From an uncultured Maribacter sp. (GTDB lineage: Bacteria > Bacteroidota > Bacteroidia > Flavobacteriales > Flavobacteriaceae): a stretch of 64,000 nucleotides of DNA. Below, in pieces: positions 37,464 to 46,569 of the stretch; positions within the stretch are counted from its first letter, which is position 1; every line of letters begins with the position of its first letter. The stretch is from contig NZ_CANMDU010000002.1 of assembly GCF_947496775.1 (NCBI RefSeq), positions 124,001 through 188,000 on the forward strand. The letters run 5' to 3'. The position numbers and the translations under genes are program-made. The notes beneath the pieces were generated by a model. The model was not told the DNA's origin, did no database searches, and worked only from the letters and a program-made list of their open reading frames with translations.

Positions 37464-38669
37464 ATGTTAGCTAATAAGAACATCCTTTTAGGAATTACCG
37501 GAGGGATTGCAGCTTATAAAACTACATTTCTTGTTCGTTTACTTATTAAAGCTGGCGCCAATGTTAAAGTAATTTTAACAGAAAGCGCCAGCTCTTTTGT
37601 TTCTCCATTAACATTAGCAACATTATCTAAAAATCCTGTACCAATTTCTTTCGTTTCTACGGAAGATAATCAGGTAGATTGGAATAATCATGTAGAGTTA
37701 GGTTTATGGGCCGATATAATGATCGTAGCTCCTGCTACTGCAAATACTATGTCTAAAATGGCGAGTGGGGCTAGCGATAATTTATTGCTAACCGTTTATT
37801 TATCTGCAAAATGCCCGGTTTATGTAGCTCCTGCTATGGATTTGGATATGTATAAACACCCCTCTACAAAAGCATCTATAGAAAAATTACAATCTTTTGA
37901 TAATATAATTATACCCGCAACCTCAGGAGAATTAGCAAGTGGTTTACATGGTGAAGGAAGAATGGCGGAGCCAGAAGATATAGTTGCATTTCTGGAAAAC
38001 GACTTAGCTAAAAATCTTCCATTACGGGGGAAAAAAGTTTTAATTACGGCTGGGCCGACTTATGAAGCAATAGATCCTGTGCGTTTTATTGGGAATCATT
38101 CTTCCGGTCTTATGGGTTTTGAATTGGCTAAAAGTGCAGCAAATCTTGGAGCAGAGGTACTATTGGTTTCAGGACCATCTAAATACACTACAGATCATCC
38201 TTTAATTAATTTAATAAAAGTGATTTCTGCTGATGATATGTATAATGAGGTACATAAGTATTATAAAGAAACAGATATAGCAATTTGCGCGGCAGCAGTT
38301 GCAGATTATAAGCCAAAAACAAAAGCAACTCAAAAAATAAAGAAAAAAGAAGAGGAGTTTTCTATTGAACTTGTTAAGAATAAAGATATTTTATTTTCTT
38401 TAGGAGAGCAGAAGAAAAAACAATTTTTGGTTGGTTTTGCTTTGGAGACCGAGAATGAGGTGGAAAATGCAAAAGGAAAATTGAAAAAGAAAAATCTAGA
38501 CGCTATTGTTCTTAATTCGTTAAATGATAATGGAGCTGGTTTTGGTAAGGCAACTAATAAAATTACATTTATAGATACCAAGTTGCAGATAAAAACGTTT
38601 GAATTAAAAACTAAGGCAGATGTTGCATTAGATATTTTAAATGAAATAATTCAAAGACTAGATGCGTAA
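37464..38669 (+). CDS. coaBC: Phosphopantothenoylcysteine decarboxylase / phosphopantothenate--cysteine ligase
   Basis: A bifunctional coenzyme A enzyme: the N-terminal flavin decarboxylase (CoaC) and C-terminal ligase (CoaB). It has 401 residues. Blocks: NILLGITGGIAAYKTTFLVRLLIKAGANVKVILTESA, VDWNNHVELGLWADIMIVAPATANTMSKMASG and YVAPAMDLDMYKHPST (CoaC), then KVLITAGPTYEAIDPVRFIGNHSSGLMG, AAVADYKPK and GFALETE (CoaB). The end overlaps the DUF4835 gene by 8 bases. CoaE, the last step of the pathway, is also in this window at 44.3 kb. Confidence 0.97.
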   Translation: MLANKNILLGITGGIAAYKTTFLVRLLIKAGANVKVILTESASSFVSPLTLATLSKNPVPISFVSTEDNQVDWNNHVELGLWADIMIVAPATANTMSKMASGASDNLLLTVYLSAKCPVYVAPAMDLDMYKHPSTKASIEKLQSFDNIIIPATSGELASGLHGEGRMAEPEDIVAFLENDLAKNLPLRGKKVLITAGPTYEAIDPVRFIGNHSSGLMGFELAKSAANLGAEVLLVSGPSKYTTDHPLINLIKVISADDMYNEVHKYYKETDIAICAAAVADYKPKTKATQKIKKKEEEFSIELVKNKDILFSLGEQKKKQFLVGFALETENEVENAKGKLKKKNLDAIVLNSLNDNGAGFGKATNKITFIDTKLQIKTFELKTKADVALDILNEIIQRLDA

Positions 38670-39549
38670 TTTAATTGTCGCTATATTTTTTTTAGGTTTT
38701 ATCTTGTTTGCAGAAGCGCAGGAGTTAAACTGTAATATTACTATAAATTCAGATCAAGTTTCGCAAACCAATCAACAGGTTTTTAAAACTTTAGAGCGTT
38801 CCTTGAATGATTTTGTGAATAAAAATAAGTGGACAAATAAAGTATACAAAGAAAATGAGCGTGTAAATGCGCAAATTTTCATAACGATTACAGATTACGA
38901 GTCTAATAGGTTTAAAGGAAATCTGCAGATTCAATCTTCACGCCCCGTATTTAATACCTCATACGAAACGCCAGTATTTAATTATAAGGATAATCAATTT
39001 AATTTTGAGTACATAGAGTTTCAACCTTTAGTTTTTAATGAAAATGTATATGAATCTAATTTAGTAAGTGTAATAGCTTATTATGTGTATGTAGTGTTGG
39101 GGTTAGATGCAGATACATTTGAGTTAGAAGGAGGTAATGAATTTTTTAGAAAAGCACAAAGTATTGTTACGCAAGCACAAGGAAGTAATTCTTCTGGTTG
39201 GAGTCAATCTACAGATCGTAGTAGGTTTGAGTTGGTAGATAATCTAATGTCTAATACTTATAAGGAGTATAGAGTGGCTATGTATAATTACCACAGAAAA
39301 GGATTAGATATTCTTGGAGATAATAATAGCACTGGTAAGCAAATAATATCTGGTACAATGAATTTGTTTGATACCATGATGAAAAGACGGCCTAATGCTT
39401 TTCTTATTCAAACTTTTTTTGATGCAAAGTCCGAAGAAATTTTAAATGTCTTTTCAGGTGGCCCTAAAGTGGATATTATCAAGCTTAAAGAAACCTTGAA
39501 CAGGGTAGCACCATTATATTCCAGCACTTGGAATGATATAAAGTATTAA
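38662..39549 (+). CDS. DUF4835 family exported protein
   Basis: A 295-residue protein with a signal peptide (about 1-18, LIVAIFFLGFILFAEAQ). The mature chain contains FKTLERSLNDFVNKNKWTNKVYKENERVNAQIFITIT, IQSSRPVFNTSYETPVFNYKDNQFNFEY, and a C-terminal part DTMMKRRPNAFLIQTFFDAKSEEILNVFSG. I recognise it as the Bacteroidota DUF4835 family, always met between coaBC and recN. Function is unknown; a periplasmic or outer-membrane role is expected. It starts within the end of coaBC. Confidence 0.88.
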   Translation: MRNLIVAIFFLGFILFAEAQELNCNITINSDQVSQTNQQVFKTLERSLNDFVNKNKWTNKVYKENERVNAQIFITITDYESNRFKGNLQIQSSRPVFNTSYETPVFNYKDNQFNFEYIEFQPLVFNENVYESNLVSVIAYYVYVVLGLDADTFELEGGNEFFRKAQSIVTQAQGSNSSGWSQSTDRSRFELVDNLMSNTYKEYRVAMYNYHRKGLDILGDNNSTGKQIISGTMNLFDTMMKRRPNAFLIQTFFDAKSEEILNVFSGGPKVDIIKLKETLNRVAPLYSSTWNDIKY

Positions 39550-39577
39550 CACTATTTTTTTACGATAGAATATAGAT

Positions 39578-39585
39578 TACATTTG
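39578..39585 (+). promoter_or_regulatory. -7 promoter element for recN
   Basis: TACATTTG, a perfect TAnnTTTG, 20 bases before the TTG start at 39606. Confidence 0.5.
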
Positions 39586-39605
39586 TAGCAATAAAAACAT
39601 CTACA

Positions 39606-41264
39606 TTGCTAACAAATATTTCCATTAAGAACTATGCGCTTATAGATCATTTGAATGTTGCATTTACAAATGGTTTTACAGTAATAACGGGAGAAACAGG
39701 AGCAGGTAAATCTATTTTACTTGGAGGCTTATCTTTAGTATTGGGCAAACGAGCGGATTTATCTTCGTTAAGAGATAAAACTGTAAAGTGTATAATTGAA
39801 GCAGAATTTTTAATAGATAAGTATAATTTAAAACGCTTTTTTGAAAAGAACGATTTAGATTATGAAGACACAACTATAATTAGAAGAGAAATAAAGCCAA
39901 GTGGTAAATCTAGAGCTTTTATTAATGATAGTCCGGTGACTTTAGATATTCTTTCAAAGTTAGGAGATAGGTTAATTGATGTACATTCTCAGCATCAAAC
40001 CTTGCAATTAACAGATAATGATTTTCAATTAAAAGTAGTAGATGCTTTAGCGGATAATAATGCGAAACTTCAAAAATATAGAGAAGCATTAAAATTGTAT
40101 CAATCTTTAGTTAAAGAATTACAAGAATTAATAGAATTCAGGGATAATGCTTCCAAAGAACAAGATTATAATAGTTTCTTGTTAAAAGAGCTAGAGTCTG
40201 CTCCTTTAAAGGAGGGAGTCATAGAGGAGTTGGAGCAGCAGTATGAGCAGTTGAACAATGTAGAGTCAATTATGGAGCAATTGGCAGCTGGGAATCAGGT
40301 GCTGAATGATGAACAAGTAGGGGTAGTGGAAGCTCTTTCTCAGTTAAAACAGATAACCTCTAAATTGTCTGGTTATGGAACGCAGTATACTTCATTAAAT
40401 GAAAGAGTGCAATCTGTTTTTATAGAATTAGACGATATAAGCTCTGAACTTGAAAATTATATAGAGAATACAGAGGTAAACCCTAAATTATTAGAAGAGG
40501 TTAATGGTAAGTTACAGTTGTTGTATGATTTACAAAAGAAGCACAGCGTCTTAACGATATCAGAATTAATAACGGTACGCGAAGGTTTAAGTGAAAAGGT
40601 TTCTACAACAGAAAATATAGAAGCAGCTATAAAAGAAAAAGAAGAGAGACTTTTAAATGGAAGAGAGATATTAGAGAAATTAGCTTTAGATATAAGGAAA
40701 AGAAGAGAAAAAGTAATTCCCAGTTTAAAAAAACAATTAGAGAGTGCTTTGATTCCTTTAGGAATGCCAAGTGCTTCTTTTAAAATAGAGATAAAACCAG
40801 CTAAGGATTATAGGGTAACGGGGAAAGATGATTTAATTTTCTTGTTTTCTGCAAACAAAGGGGGGAATTACGGAGAGCTTAAGAAAGTAGCTTCAGGAGG
40901 GGAACTTTCTAGAATTATGTTAGTAATAAAGGCAATTTTGGCTAAATATGAGAACCTGCCAACTATAATGTTCGATGAAATAGATAGTGGTGTTTCCGGA
41001 GAAATATCTAGTCAAATGGGGGTTATTATGAAAAATATGAGCCTAGATATGCAAGTTTTTTCTATTACACATTTACCACAAGTTGCATCTAAAGGAAAAC
41101 AACATTATAAAGTTAAAAAAACGGAAGATAATAAAGGTACAACCACTAGTTTGTATAAGTTATCTGATGAAGAAAGGGTAATAGAACTTGCAGAAATGTT
41201 GGGAGGAAAAGAACGCTCAGATTCGGCTATGGTGCATGCAAAAGAATTATTAAATGGAGCTTAA
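39606..41264 (+). CDS. recN: DNA repair protein RecN
   Basis: An SMC-like ATPase of double-strand-break repair. It has 552 residues: N-terminal MLTNISIKNYALIDHLNVAFTNGFTVITGETGAGKSILLGGLSLVLGKRAD (Walker A at about 28-37), a long coiled-coil middle (about 150-340) and the C-terminal ABC signature VASGGELSRIMLVIKAIL with Walker B PTIMFDEIDSGVSGEI, then SITHLPQVASKGKQHYKV. Translation starts at a TTG, supported by the conserved N-terminus beginning right there and the -7 element upstream. Confidence 0.97.
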   Translation: MLTNISIKNYALIDHLNVAFTNGFTVITGETGAGKSILLGGLSLVLGKRADLSSLRDKTVKCIIEAEFLIDKYNLKRFFEKNDLDYEDTTIIRREIKPSGKSRAFINDSPVTLDILSKLGDRLIDVHSQHQTLQLTDNDFQLKVVDALADNNAKLQKYREALKLYQSLVKELQELIEFRDNASKEQDYNSFLLKELESAPLKEGVIEELEQQYEQLNNVESIMEQLAAGNQVLNDEQVGVVEALSQLKQITSKLSGYGTQYTSLNERVQSVFIELDDISSELENYIENTEVNPKLLEEVNGKLQLLYDLQKKHSVLTISELITVREGLSEKVSTTENIEAAIKEKEERLLNGREILEKLALDIRKRREKVIPSLKKQLESALIPLGMPSASFKIEIKPAKDYRVTGKDDLIFLFSANKGGNYGELKKVASGGELSRIMLVIKAILAKYENLPTIMFDEIDSGVSGEISSQMGVIMKNMSLDMQVFSITHLPQVASKGKQHYKVKKTEDNKGTTTSLYKLSDEERVIELAEMLGGKERSDSAMVHAKELLNGA

Positions 41265-41308
41265 ACTTTTATAGAGGCTTTACTTCTTTTTTTTTAACAT
41301 ATTTTAAA

Positions 41309-41316
41309 TATCTTTG
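41309..41316 (+). promoter_or_regulatory. -7 promoter element for fabI
   Basis: TATCTTTG, a perfect TAnnTTTG, 29 bases before the fabI ATG at 41346. Confidence 0.52.
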
Positions 41317-41345
41317 ATTTTTATAAAAAACCTAAGAACAGGAAC

Positions 41346-42155
41346 ATGGCATACAATTTATTGAAAGGCAAAAGAGGAATTATATTTGGAGCATTAGACG
41401 AAAATTCTATTGCGTGGAAAACAGCACTTAGTGTTCATGAAGAAGGCGGTACTTTTGTGCTTACAAATGCCCCAATTGCTTTACGTATGGGTCAATTAAA
41501 AGAACTTGGAGAAAAGACTGGTTCGGAAATTATTCCTGCAGATGCAACTAGTGAAGAGGATTTAAATAATCTAATCACTAAATCTATGGAAATTCTAGGC
41601 GGTAAAATAGATTTTGTACTTCACTCTATAGGAATGTCTGTGAATGTAAGAAAGGGCAGGTCTTATATGGATGAGAATTATGATTTTACGGCAAAAGGAT
41701 GGGATATTTCGGCACTTTCTTTTCATAAAGTAATGCAAACTCTATATAAGAATGATGCTATGAATGAATGGGGGAGTATTGTGGCTCTAACCTATATGGC
41801 AGCGCAAAGGAGCTTTCCAGATTATAATGATATGGCGGATAATAAAGCATATTTAGAATCTGTGGCTCGTAGTTTTGGATATTTCTTTGGTAAAGATAAA
41901 AAGGTAAGAGTAAATACCATATCGCAATCTCCAACAGCAACAACTGCAGGTCAAGGAATAAAAGGATTTAATGGGTTTATTAATTTTGCAGAGAAAATGT
42001 CTCCGTTAGGTAATGCAAGTGCACAAGATTGTGCGGATTATACTTTAACGTTGTTCTCTGACCTTACTCGTAAGGTTACCATGCAAAATTTGTTTCATGA
42101 TGGAGGATTCTCGAATACGGGTGTAAGTAGAGAGGTTATGGATAAGTTTGAATAA
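41346..42155 (+). CDS. fabI: Enoyl-[acyl-carrier-protein] reductase (NADH), FabI type
   Basis: Last reductive step of each fatty-acid elongation cycle. A 269-residue short-chain dehydrogenase fold: KGKRGIIFGALDENSIAWKTA binds the nucleotide, DFVLHSIGMS follows, and the active-site pair Tyr-(six residues)-Lys lies at about Y160/K167 (PDYNDMADNKAYLE), with ISQSPTATTAGQGIKGF after it. It has its own promoter, and the intergenic repeat copy B plus a terminator follow. Confidence 0.96.
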   Translation: MAYNLLKGKRGIIFGALDENSIAWKTALSVHEEGGTFVLTNAPIALRMGQLKELGEKTGSEIIPADATSEEDLNNLITKSMEILGGKIDFVLHSIGMSVNVRKGRSYMDENYDFTAKGWDISALSFHKVMQTLYKNDAMNEWGSIVALTYMAAQRSFPDYNDMADNKAYLESVARSFGYFFGKDKKVRVNTISQSPTATTAGQGIKGFNGFINFAEKMSPLGNASAQDCADYTLTLFSDLTRKVTMQNLFHDGGFSNTGVSREVMDKFE

Positions 42156-42163
42156 CTACTCAG

Positions 42164-42253
42164 GGCAAGCTCACGAAGAATTAATTAAGGTTACTATTTT
42201 TTAATTTTAGGGAAGCCATAGAGAGTTTAAATCTCGATTATCGAGTAAAACTT
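42164..42253 (+). repeat. Extragenic repeat copy B (CTCGATTATCGAG element)
   Basis: After the fabI stop come GGCAAGCT (42164-42171) and, 54 bases on, a 28-base stretch (42226-42253). That stretch is identical but for one base to the minus strand of 5632-5659, including the near-palindrome CTCGATTATCGAG. Both copies lie in the 3' untranslated region of a plain metabolic gene in the same relative orientation. Confidence 0.7.
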
Positions 42254-42277
42254 ATTAAGTAAAATAACAATTTTTGG

Positions 42278-42314
42278 GTTGACTTTTGAGAAATAGTTTT
42301 TCAAAAGTTGACTT
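42278..42314 (+). terminator. Terminator before the glycosyltransferase gene
   Basis: ACTTTTGA (42282-42289) pairs with TCAAAAGT (42301-42308), followed by a T run at 42313-42322. GTTGACTT occurs as a direct repeat on both shoulders (42278-42285, 42307-42314). It ends the fabI transcript beyond repeat copy B. Confidence 0.65.
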
Positions 42315-42348
42315 CTTTTTTTATATAAACCTAAGTAATTAAGGTCTT

Positions 42349-43365
42349 ATGGATTTATCTTTTTCATTTATTGTTCCTGTATATAACAGACCTAATGAGG
42401 TGTTAGAGCTATTAGAAAGTCTATCTAAACAGACCTTTGAAAAACCCTTTGAAATAGTAATTATTGAAGATGGATCTACTATTTCTTCAGAAAATGTGGT
42501 AGAGAGTTTTAAATCTAAATTAAATATATCTTATTATAAAAAATTTAATTCGGGCCCTGGGGATTCTAGAAACTATGGAATGCGTAGAGCAAAGGGGAAT
42601 TATTTTATAGTTTTAGATTCGGATTGTATAATTCCTTCGCAATATTTAAAGGTGGTAGAAAAATCATTACAAAAGAGTTTTGTTCATTGTTACGGAGGAC
42701 CAGATGCAGCACACGATTCGTTTACTACCGTCCAAAAAGCAATAAACTATACAATGACTTCTTTGTTTACAACTGGAGGAATTCGAGGTAATAAAAATGC
42801 CGTAGATAAGTTTCAGCCCCGTAGTTTTAATATGGGTATTTCTAAAGAAGTTTTTGAGGATGTAGGAGGTTACGGAAATATTCATCCAGGAGAAGATCCG
42901 GATTTAACTATTCGTATATGGAATAAGGGGTATGATACTAAATTGATTCCAGAGGCATACGTGTATCATAAACGAAGAATAGATTGGAATAAGTTTTATA
43001 TACAAGTTAATAAATTCGGAATGGTTAGGCCTATTTTGAATAAGTGGCATCCGGAAACAGCTAAAATTACATATTGGTTTCCTTCTTTGTTTTGTATTGG
43101 TTTTGTAGGGGCGTTTTTTTTATTGTTGTTTGGAATTTGGTTTCCAATGGCTTTTTATGCAACTTACTTTTTATTACTATTTGTACATTCTTTAATGGAA
43201 AATAAAAATGTTGCTGTGGCAGGGCTCTCAATAATTGCAGTTGTAATTCAATTTGCGGGGTACGGATATGGTTTTTTAAAATCTGCTTTTTGGATTAACT
43301 TTAGTAAAAAGAAGCCAAGAGAAATATTTCCTAAATTATTTTTTAAAACTAATAACATACTTTGA
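42349..43365 (+). CDS. Family 2 glycosyltransferase, membrane-associated
   Basis: A 338-residue inner-membrane glycosyltransferase. The GT-A core begins SFSFIVPVYNRPNEVLELLESLSKQTFEKPFEIVIIEDGS, has the metal-binding DSDCI (about residue 88), RSFNMGISKEVFEDVGGYGNIHPGEDPDLTIR as acceptor/ED motif, and ends with hydrophobic helices at about 245-310. Donor and acceptor are unknown. It overlaps the YbbR gene by 4 bases (TTGA) and heads the operon with coaE. Confidence 0.92.
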   Translation: MDLSFSFIVPVYNRPNEVLELLESLSKQTFEKPFEIVIIEDGSTISSENVVESFKSKLNISYYKKFNSGPGDSRNYGMRRAKGNYFIVLDSDCIIPSQYLKVVEKSLQKSFVHCYGGPDAAHDSFTTVQKAINYTMTSLFTTGGIRGNKNAVDKFQPRSFNMGISKEVFEDVGGYGNIHPGEDPDLTIRIWNKGYDTKLIPEAYVYHKRRIDWNKFYIQVNKFGMVRPILNKWHPETAKITYWFPSLFCIGFVGAFFLLLFGIWFPMAFYATYFLLLFVHSLMENKNVAVAGLSIIAVVIQFAGYGYGFLKSAFWINFSKKKPREIFPKLFFKTNNIL

Positions 43366-44318
43366 TAGAGAAGATAGGTAAACATTTAAAAAAGAGAAAA
43401 GTAAAAATATTCTTAATTTTTTTACTAGTTTCTAGTATGGCTTGGTTTATCAATAAATTGTCAGAATCTTATACAAGTAGAGCAACATTTAAATTAAATT
43501 ACTTTAATGTTCCGGAAGGTTATTTATTAAAATCTGCATCTAAAGAAAATATAGATGTAAAATTAGAGGCAGTTGGGTTTCAATTCTTAGGTTTTGGAGT
43601 AAATTCTAAAAGTATAGCTATAGATGTGTCTGATGCAAGTGAAAGTAATTCTAAATTCTTTTTAACATCTAAACAAATTCAAAAGCAGATAGAAAAGAGT
43701 CTTCCTAATTCTATGTCTTTAAAAGATTTAGATAGAGAAGATATTGTTTTTGAATGGGTTAAAATTATAACTAAAAATGTTCGAGTAAATGCGGATATTA
43801 AATTAAGCCTTCAGAAAAACTGTATGCTAGATGGTGTAATTAAACTAAGTCCAGAGATTATAGAAGTAACTGGGCCAATAAATGAAATAGATACACTGCA
43901 AAGCGTAAAAACGGAATTAGTTGAATTAAAAAATATAGATAAAAATTTTTCAACAACCACTGTAATTGTAGAGCCTAAAAATTTAGTTAATACTACTTTT
44001 AATAGTAATGAAGTTTTAGTTACAGGTGGAGTTTCTCGTTTTTCAGAAAAGATGGTAGAAGATATACCTATTACTATTATAAATCTTCCAAGGGATACTA
44101 TTGTAAAAACTTTTCCGGATAAAGTTAAGGTGTTATGTAAGGCGAAGTTAGGGGTGTTAAAAAACATTTCGCAAAGTGATTTTAAAGTTGTTGCGGATTA
44201 TAATGCCATGAAAGAGGGGGAGGAGAAAGTTGCTTTAGAAATGCTTACTATACCTAGTAATGTATATGGTGCTACATTAACCGAAAAAAAAGTAACTTAC
44301 ATTATAAGCTCAAAATGA
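43362..44318 (+). CDS. YbbR-like domain protein
   Basis: A 318-residue protein anchored by one N-terminal transmembrane helix (about 15-31, IFLIFLLVSSMAWFIN) with a mostly beta-strand extracytoplasmic part that fits YbbR repeats (VKLEAVGFQFLGFGVNSKSIAIDVSD; VTGPINEIDTLQSVKTELVELKNIDKNF; VRVNADIKLSL). In Firmicutes YbbR partners the diadenylate cyclase; no such gene is present here, so its role is open. The start is TTG, overlapping the upstream stop (TTGA); the end overlaps coaE as ATGA. Confidence 0.82.
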   Translation: MIEKIGKHLKKRKVKIFLIFLLVSSMAWFINKLSESYTSRATFKLNYFNVPEGYLLKSASKENIDVKLEAVGFQFLGFGVNSKSIAIDVSDASESNSKFFLTSKQIQKQIEKSLPNSMSLKDLDREDIVFEWVKIITKNVRVNADIKLSLQKNCMLDGVIKLSPEIIEVTGPINEIDTLQSVKTELVELKNIDKNFSTTTVIVEPKNLVNTTFNSNEVLVTGGVSRFSEKMVEDIPITIINLPRDTIVKTFPDKVKVLCKAKLGVLKNISQSDFKVVADYNAMKEGEEKVALEMLTIPSNVYGATLTEKKVTYIISSK

Positions 44319-44899
44319 TAATAGTTGGTTTAACAGGCGGTATTGGCAGTGGAAAAACAACGGTAGGGAAGTTGTTTCAGACATTAGGTGTTCCTGTTTA
44401 TAATTCAGACCAGCAGGCGAAAGAGCTAATGCAAAATTCAAAGCATTTAATAAAAAAAATAAAATCATTACTAGGGGAGGAGTCTTATGTAGATAAAAGA
44501 CTAAACAGGTCTTTTATAGCGCAGAAAGTTTTTAGGGATAAAGAGTTGTTGCATAAGCTTAATGCTATAGTACACCCCGCGGTGCGAGAAGACTTTTTGC
44601 TTTGGGTTTCTAATCAAAAACATGCATACGTCATTCAAGAAACAGCTTTGTTGTTCGAAAATAAAGCGGAAAAACTATACGACAAAATTATTCTAGTTAC
44701 CGCTCCTGAAGAGATTCGTGTAGAACGTGTATTGGTAAGAGATAAGAATACTAGAGAGGCAATATTAGCAAGAATTCATAATCAGCTAAGTGATTCGGTT
44801 AAAATTCCAAAAGCAGATTTCATTATTGAGAATATTAAGTTGGAAGAAACAAAAGAAAAAGTAGAAAGCCTAAATAGGTCTCTGCTTGAATATAGTTAG
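44315..44899 (+). CDS. coaE: Dephospho-CoA kinase
   Basis: Final step of coenzyme A synthesis: ATP-dependent phosphorylation of dephospho-CoA. It has 194 residues with P-loop VGLTGGIGSGKTTVGKLFQTLGVPVYNSDQQAKELM, LNAIVHPAVREDFLLW, ALLFENKAEKLYDKIILVTAP and ADFIIEN. It overlaps the YbbR gene by 4 bases and is the last gene of the glycosyltransferase-YbbR-coaE group. Confidence 0.96.
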   Translation: MIIVGLTGGIGSGKTTVGKLFQTLGVPVYNSDQQAKELMQNSKHLIKKIKSLLGEESYVDKRLNRSFIAQKVFRDKELLHKLNAIVHPAVREDFLLWVSNQKHAYVIQETALLFENKAEKLYDKIILVTAPEEIRVERVLVRDKNTREAILARIHNQLSDSVKIPKADFIIENIKLEETKEKVESLNRSLLEYS

Positions 44900-44911
44900 T
44901 GTAGCTCCATT

Positions 44912-44961
44912 TTAACATTTTTGTTAAGGTTTGGTTAAACGTGCAATTTTCTATATGTTAA
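44912..44961 (+). promoter_or_regulatory. Candidate operator with phased GTTAA repeats upstream of the two-component genes
   Basis: TTAAC at 44912-44916 is followed by GTTAA at 44923, 44934 and 44957 (start positions), i.e. steps of about 11, 11 and 23 bases, one and two helical turns. The site covers the gap 19-68 bases before the histidine kinase ATG. Direct repeats at helical spacing are what OmpR/PhoB-type regulators bind, and the pair downstream encodes one, so autoregulation is a reasonable guess. Confidence 0.4.
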
Positions 44962-44979
44962 ATCTTAATTTTACAGAGA

Positions 44980-46563
44980 ATGAATAAGAGGTTGTTTGTT
45001 GTAATGGTAGTATTGATGAGCCTCTCACTTGTTGGAATAATCTTTGTTCAAATCTTTTGGATTAAACAATCGGTAGAAGATAAAGAAGAGCAATTTTCCC
45101 ATACAGTGTCTGATGCTTTAAATAATGTAGCCAATAAGATAGCTAGTAGAGAAACTAGAAACTATTTTGATAGATATATGAATCTAAAAGATAGTATCGG
45201 TGAGCTGAAGAATTCTAGTTTAAGAAATTTTTTCTTTATAGATAGGGATCTTAATTCTAATGAAATACGGATGTATTCTCATGGTATTTTAGAAGAAGAT
45301 TATAATATAGCATCTACGTTCTTTGACAATGGTAATGAGGATAATGACCTTACTACAATTAAAAACTATACGAGTAAGCGCTCTACCACTATTTTTAAAG
45401 AGAATGTGGGTTTGGATGGAAAGCAATACGAACTTAATGCATTGCAAAAGTTTGAAAAAATTGGAGGTTTAACAGAGATTGTTAAAGCTCAAATGGAAGA
45501 TGTTTTTAGTGAGTATGCAAAGAAAGTACCTATTCACCAAAGGGTATCTACCCAAGAAATAGAGCTTTTATTAAATCGAGAACTTGAAAATAGAGAAATA
45601 AATGTGCCTTTTGAGTATGGTGTTTATAGCAAGGGACTACCTACTAAGGTAAAGTCTAAGCGATTTAAATACAATAAGAAGAATATTTATAAATCCCCCA
45701 TATTCAAAGATTTAGAGGGGAATTCAAACTTTTCTTTGCTTATTAGTTTTCCTAAAAAGAAAAGATTTTTAATTCAGTCGATTTTGGGTATGGCTGGCTT
45801 GTCTCTTTTGTTTACTTTAATTATCGTAGTGGCGTATGCTGGAGCTATTTATCAATTAATTCAGCAAAAGCAGATTTCTGAAATTAAGACGGATTTTATA
45901 AACAATATGACGCATGAGTTTAAAACACCTATAGCAACTATTAATTTAGCTGTAGAAGCAATAAAAAATCCGCAAATAATAGAAGATAAAGAGAAGGTTA
46001 TGCGTTATTTGAAAATGATACGAGATGAAAATAAACGTATGCATGCGCAAGTAGAAAATGTACTAAGAATTTCGAAACTAGAGAAGAACCAATTAGATAT
46101 AAGTAAGGATAGAGTAGATGTTCATGACATAGTTGAGGACGCTATTGCTCATGTTTCTTTAATAGTAGAGGATAGAGGAGGTTATATAGAAAGACATTTA
46201 GATGCAACAAGAACAGAAGTACTTGCAAACGAAATGCATTTTACCAATGTTATTGTCAATATTTTAGATAATGCCATTAAGTATTCAGAAGAATCTCCAA
46301 AAATTGATATCTATACAGAGATTGCTAAGAATAATATAATAATAAAAGTACGAGACCAAGGCTTAGGAATGAGCAAAGCGGTATTGAAAAAAGTGTTCGA
46401 GAAATTTTATAGGGAACACACCGGAAATATACATAATGTAAAAGGCCATGGATTGGGACTTTCATATGTGAAGAAAATAATAGATGATCACCAAGGTGAT
46501 GTTTATGTAGAAAGTGAAAAAGGAAAAGGAAGTACTTTTTATGTAAAATTGCCATTAATATAA
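44980..46563 (+). CDS. Membrane sensor histidine kinase
   Basis: A 527-residue sensor kinase. Transmembrane helices at about 5-27 (FVVMVVLMSLSLVGIIFVQIFWI) and about 267-292 (ILGMAGLSLLFTLIIVVAYAGAIYQLI) enclose a periplasmic sensor of about 240 residues with no recognised domain. The phosphoacceptor is about H312 in FINNMTHEFKTPIATI; ATP-binding boxes are FTNVIVNILDNAIKY (N), VRDQGLGM (G1), FEKFYRE (F) and GHGLGLSYVKKI (G2). It resembles the RprX type of Bacteroidota. It is followed after 6 bases by its response regulator. Confidence 0.95.
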   Translation: MNKRLFVVMVVLMSLSLVGIIFVQIFWIKQSVEDKEEQFSHTVSDALNNVANKIASRETRNYFDRYMNLKDSIGELKNSSLRNFFFIDRDLNSNEIRMYSHGILEEDYNIASTFFDNGNEDNDLTTIKNYTSKRSTTIFKENVGLDGKQYELNALQKFEKIGGLTEIVKAQMEDVFSEYAKKVPIHQRVSTQEIELLLNRELENREINVPFEYGVYSKGLPTKVKSKRFKYNKKNIYKSPIFKDLEGNSNFSLLISFPKKKRFLIQSILGMAGLSLLFTLIIVVAYAGAIYQLIQQKQISEIKTDFINNMTHEFKTPIATINLAVEAIKNPQIIEDKEKVMRYLKMIRDENKRMHAQVENVLRISKLEKNQLDISKDRVDVHDIVEDAIAHVSLIVEDRGGYIERHLDATRTEVLANEMHFTNVIVNILDNAIKYSEESPKIDIYTEIAKNNIIIKVRDQGLGMSKAVLKKVFEKFYREHTGNIHNVKGHGLGLSYVKKIIDDHQGDVYVESEKGKGSTFYVKLPLI

Positions 46564-46569
46564 TGTAAT

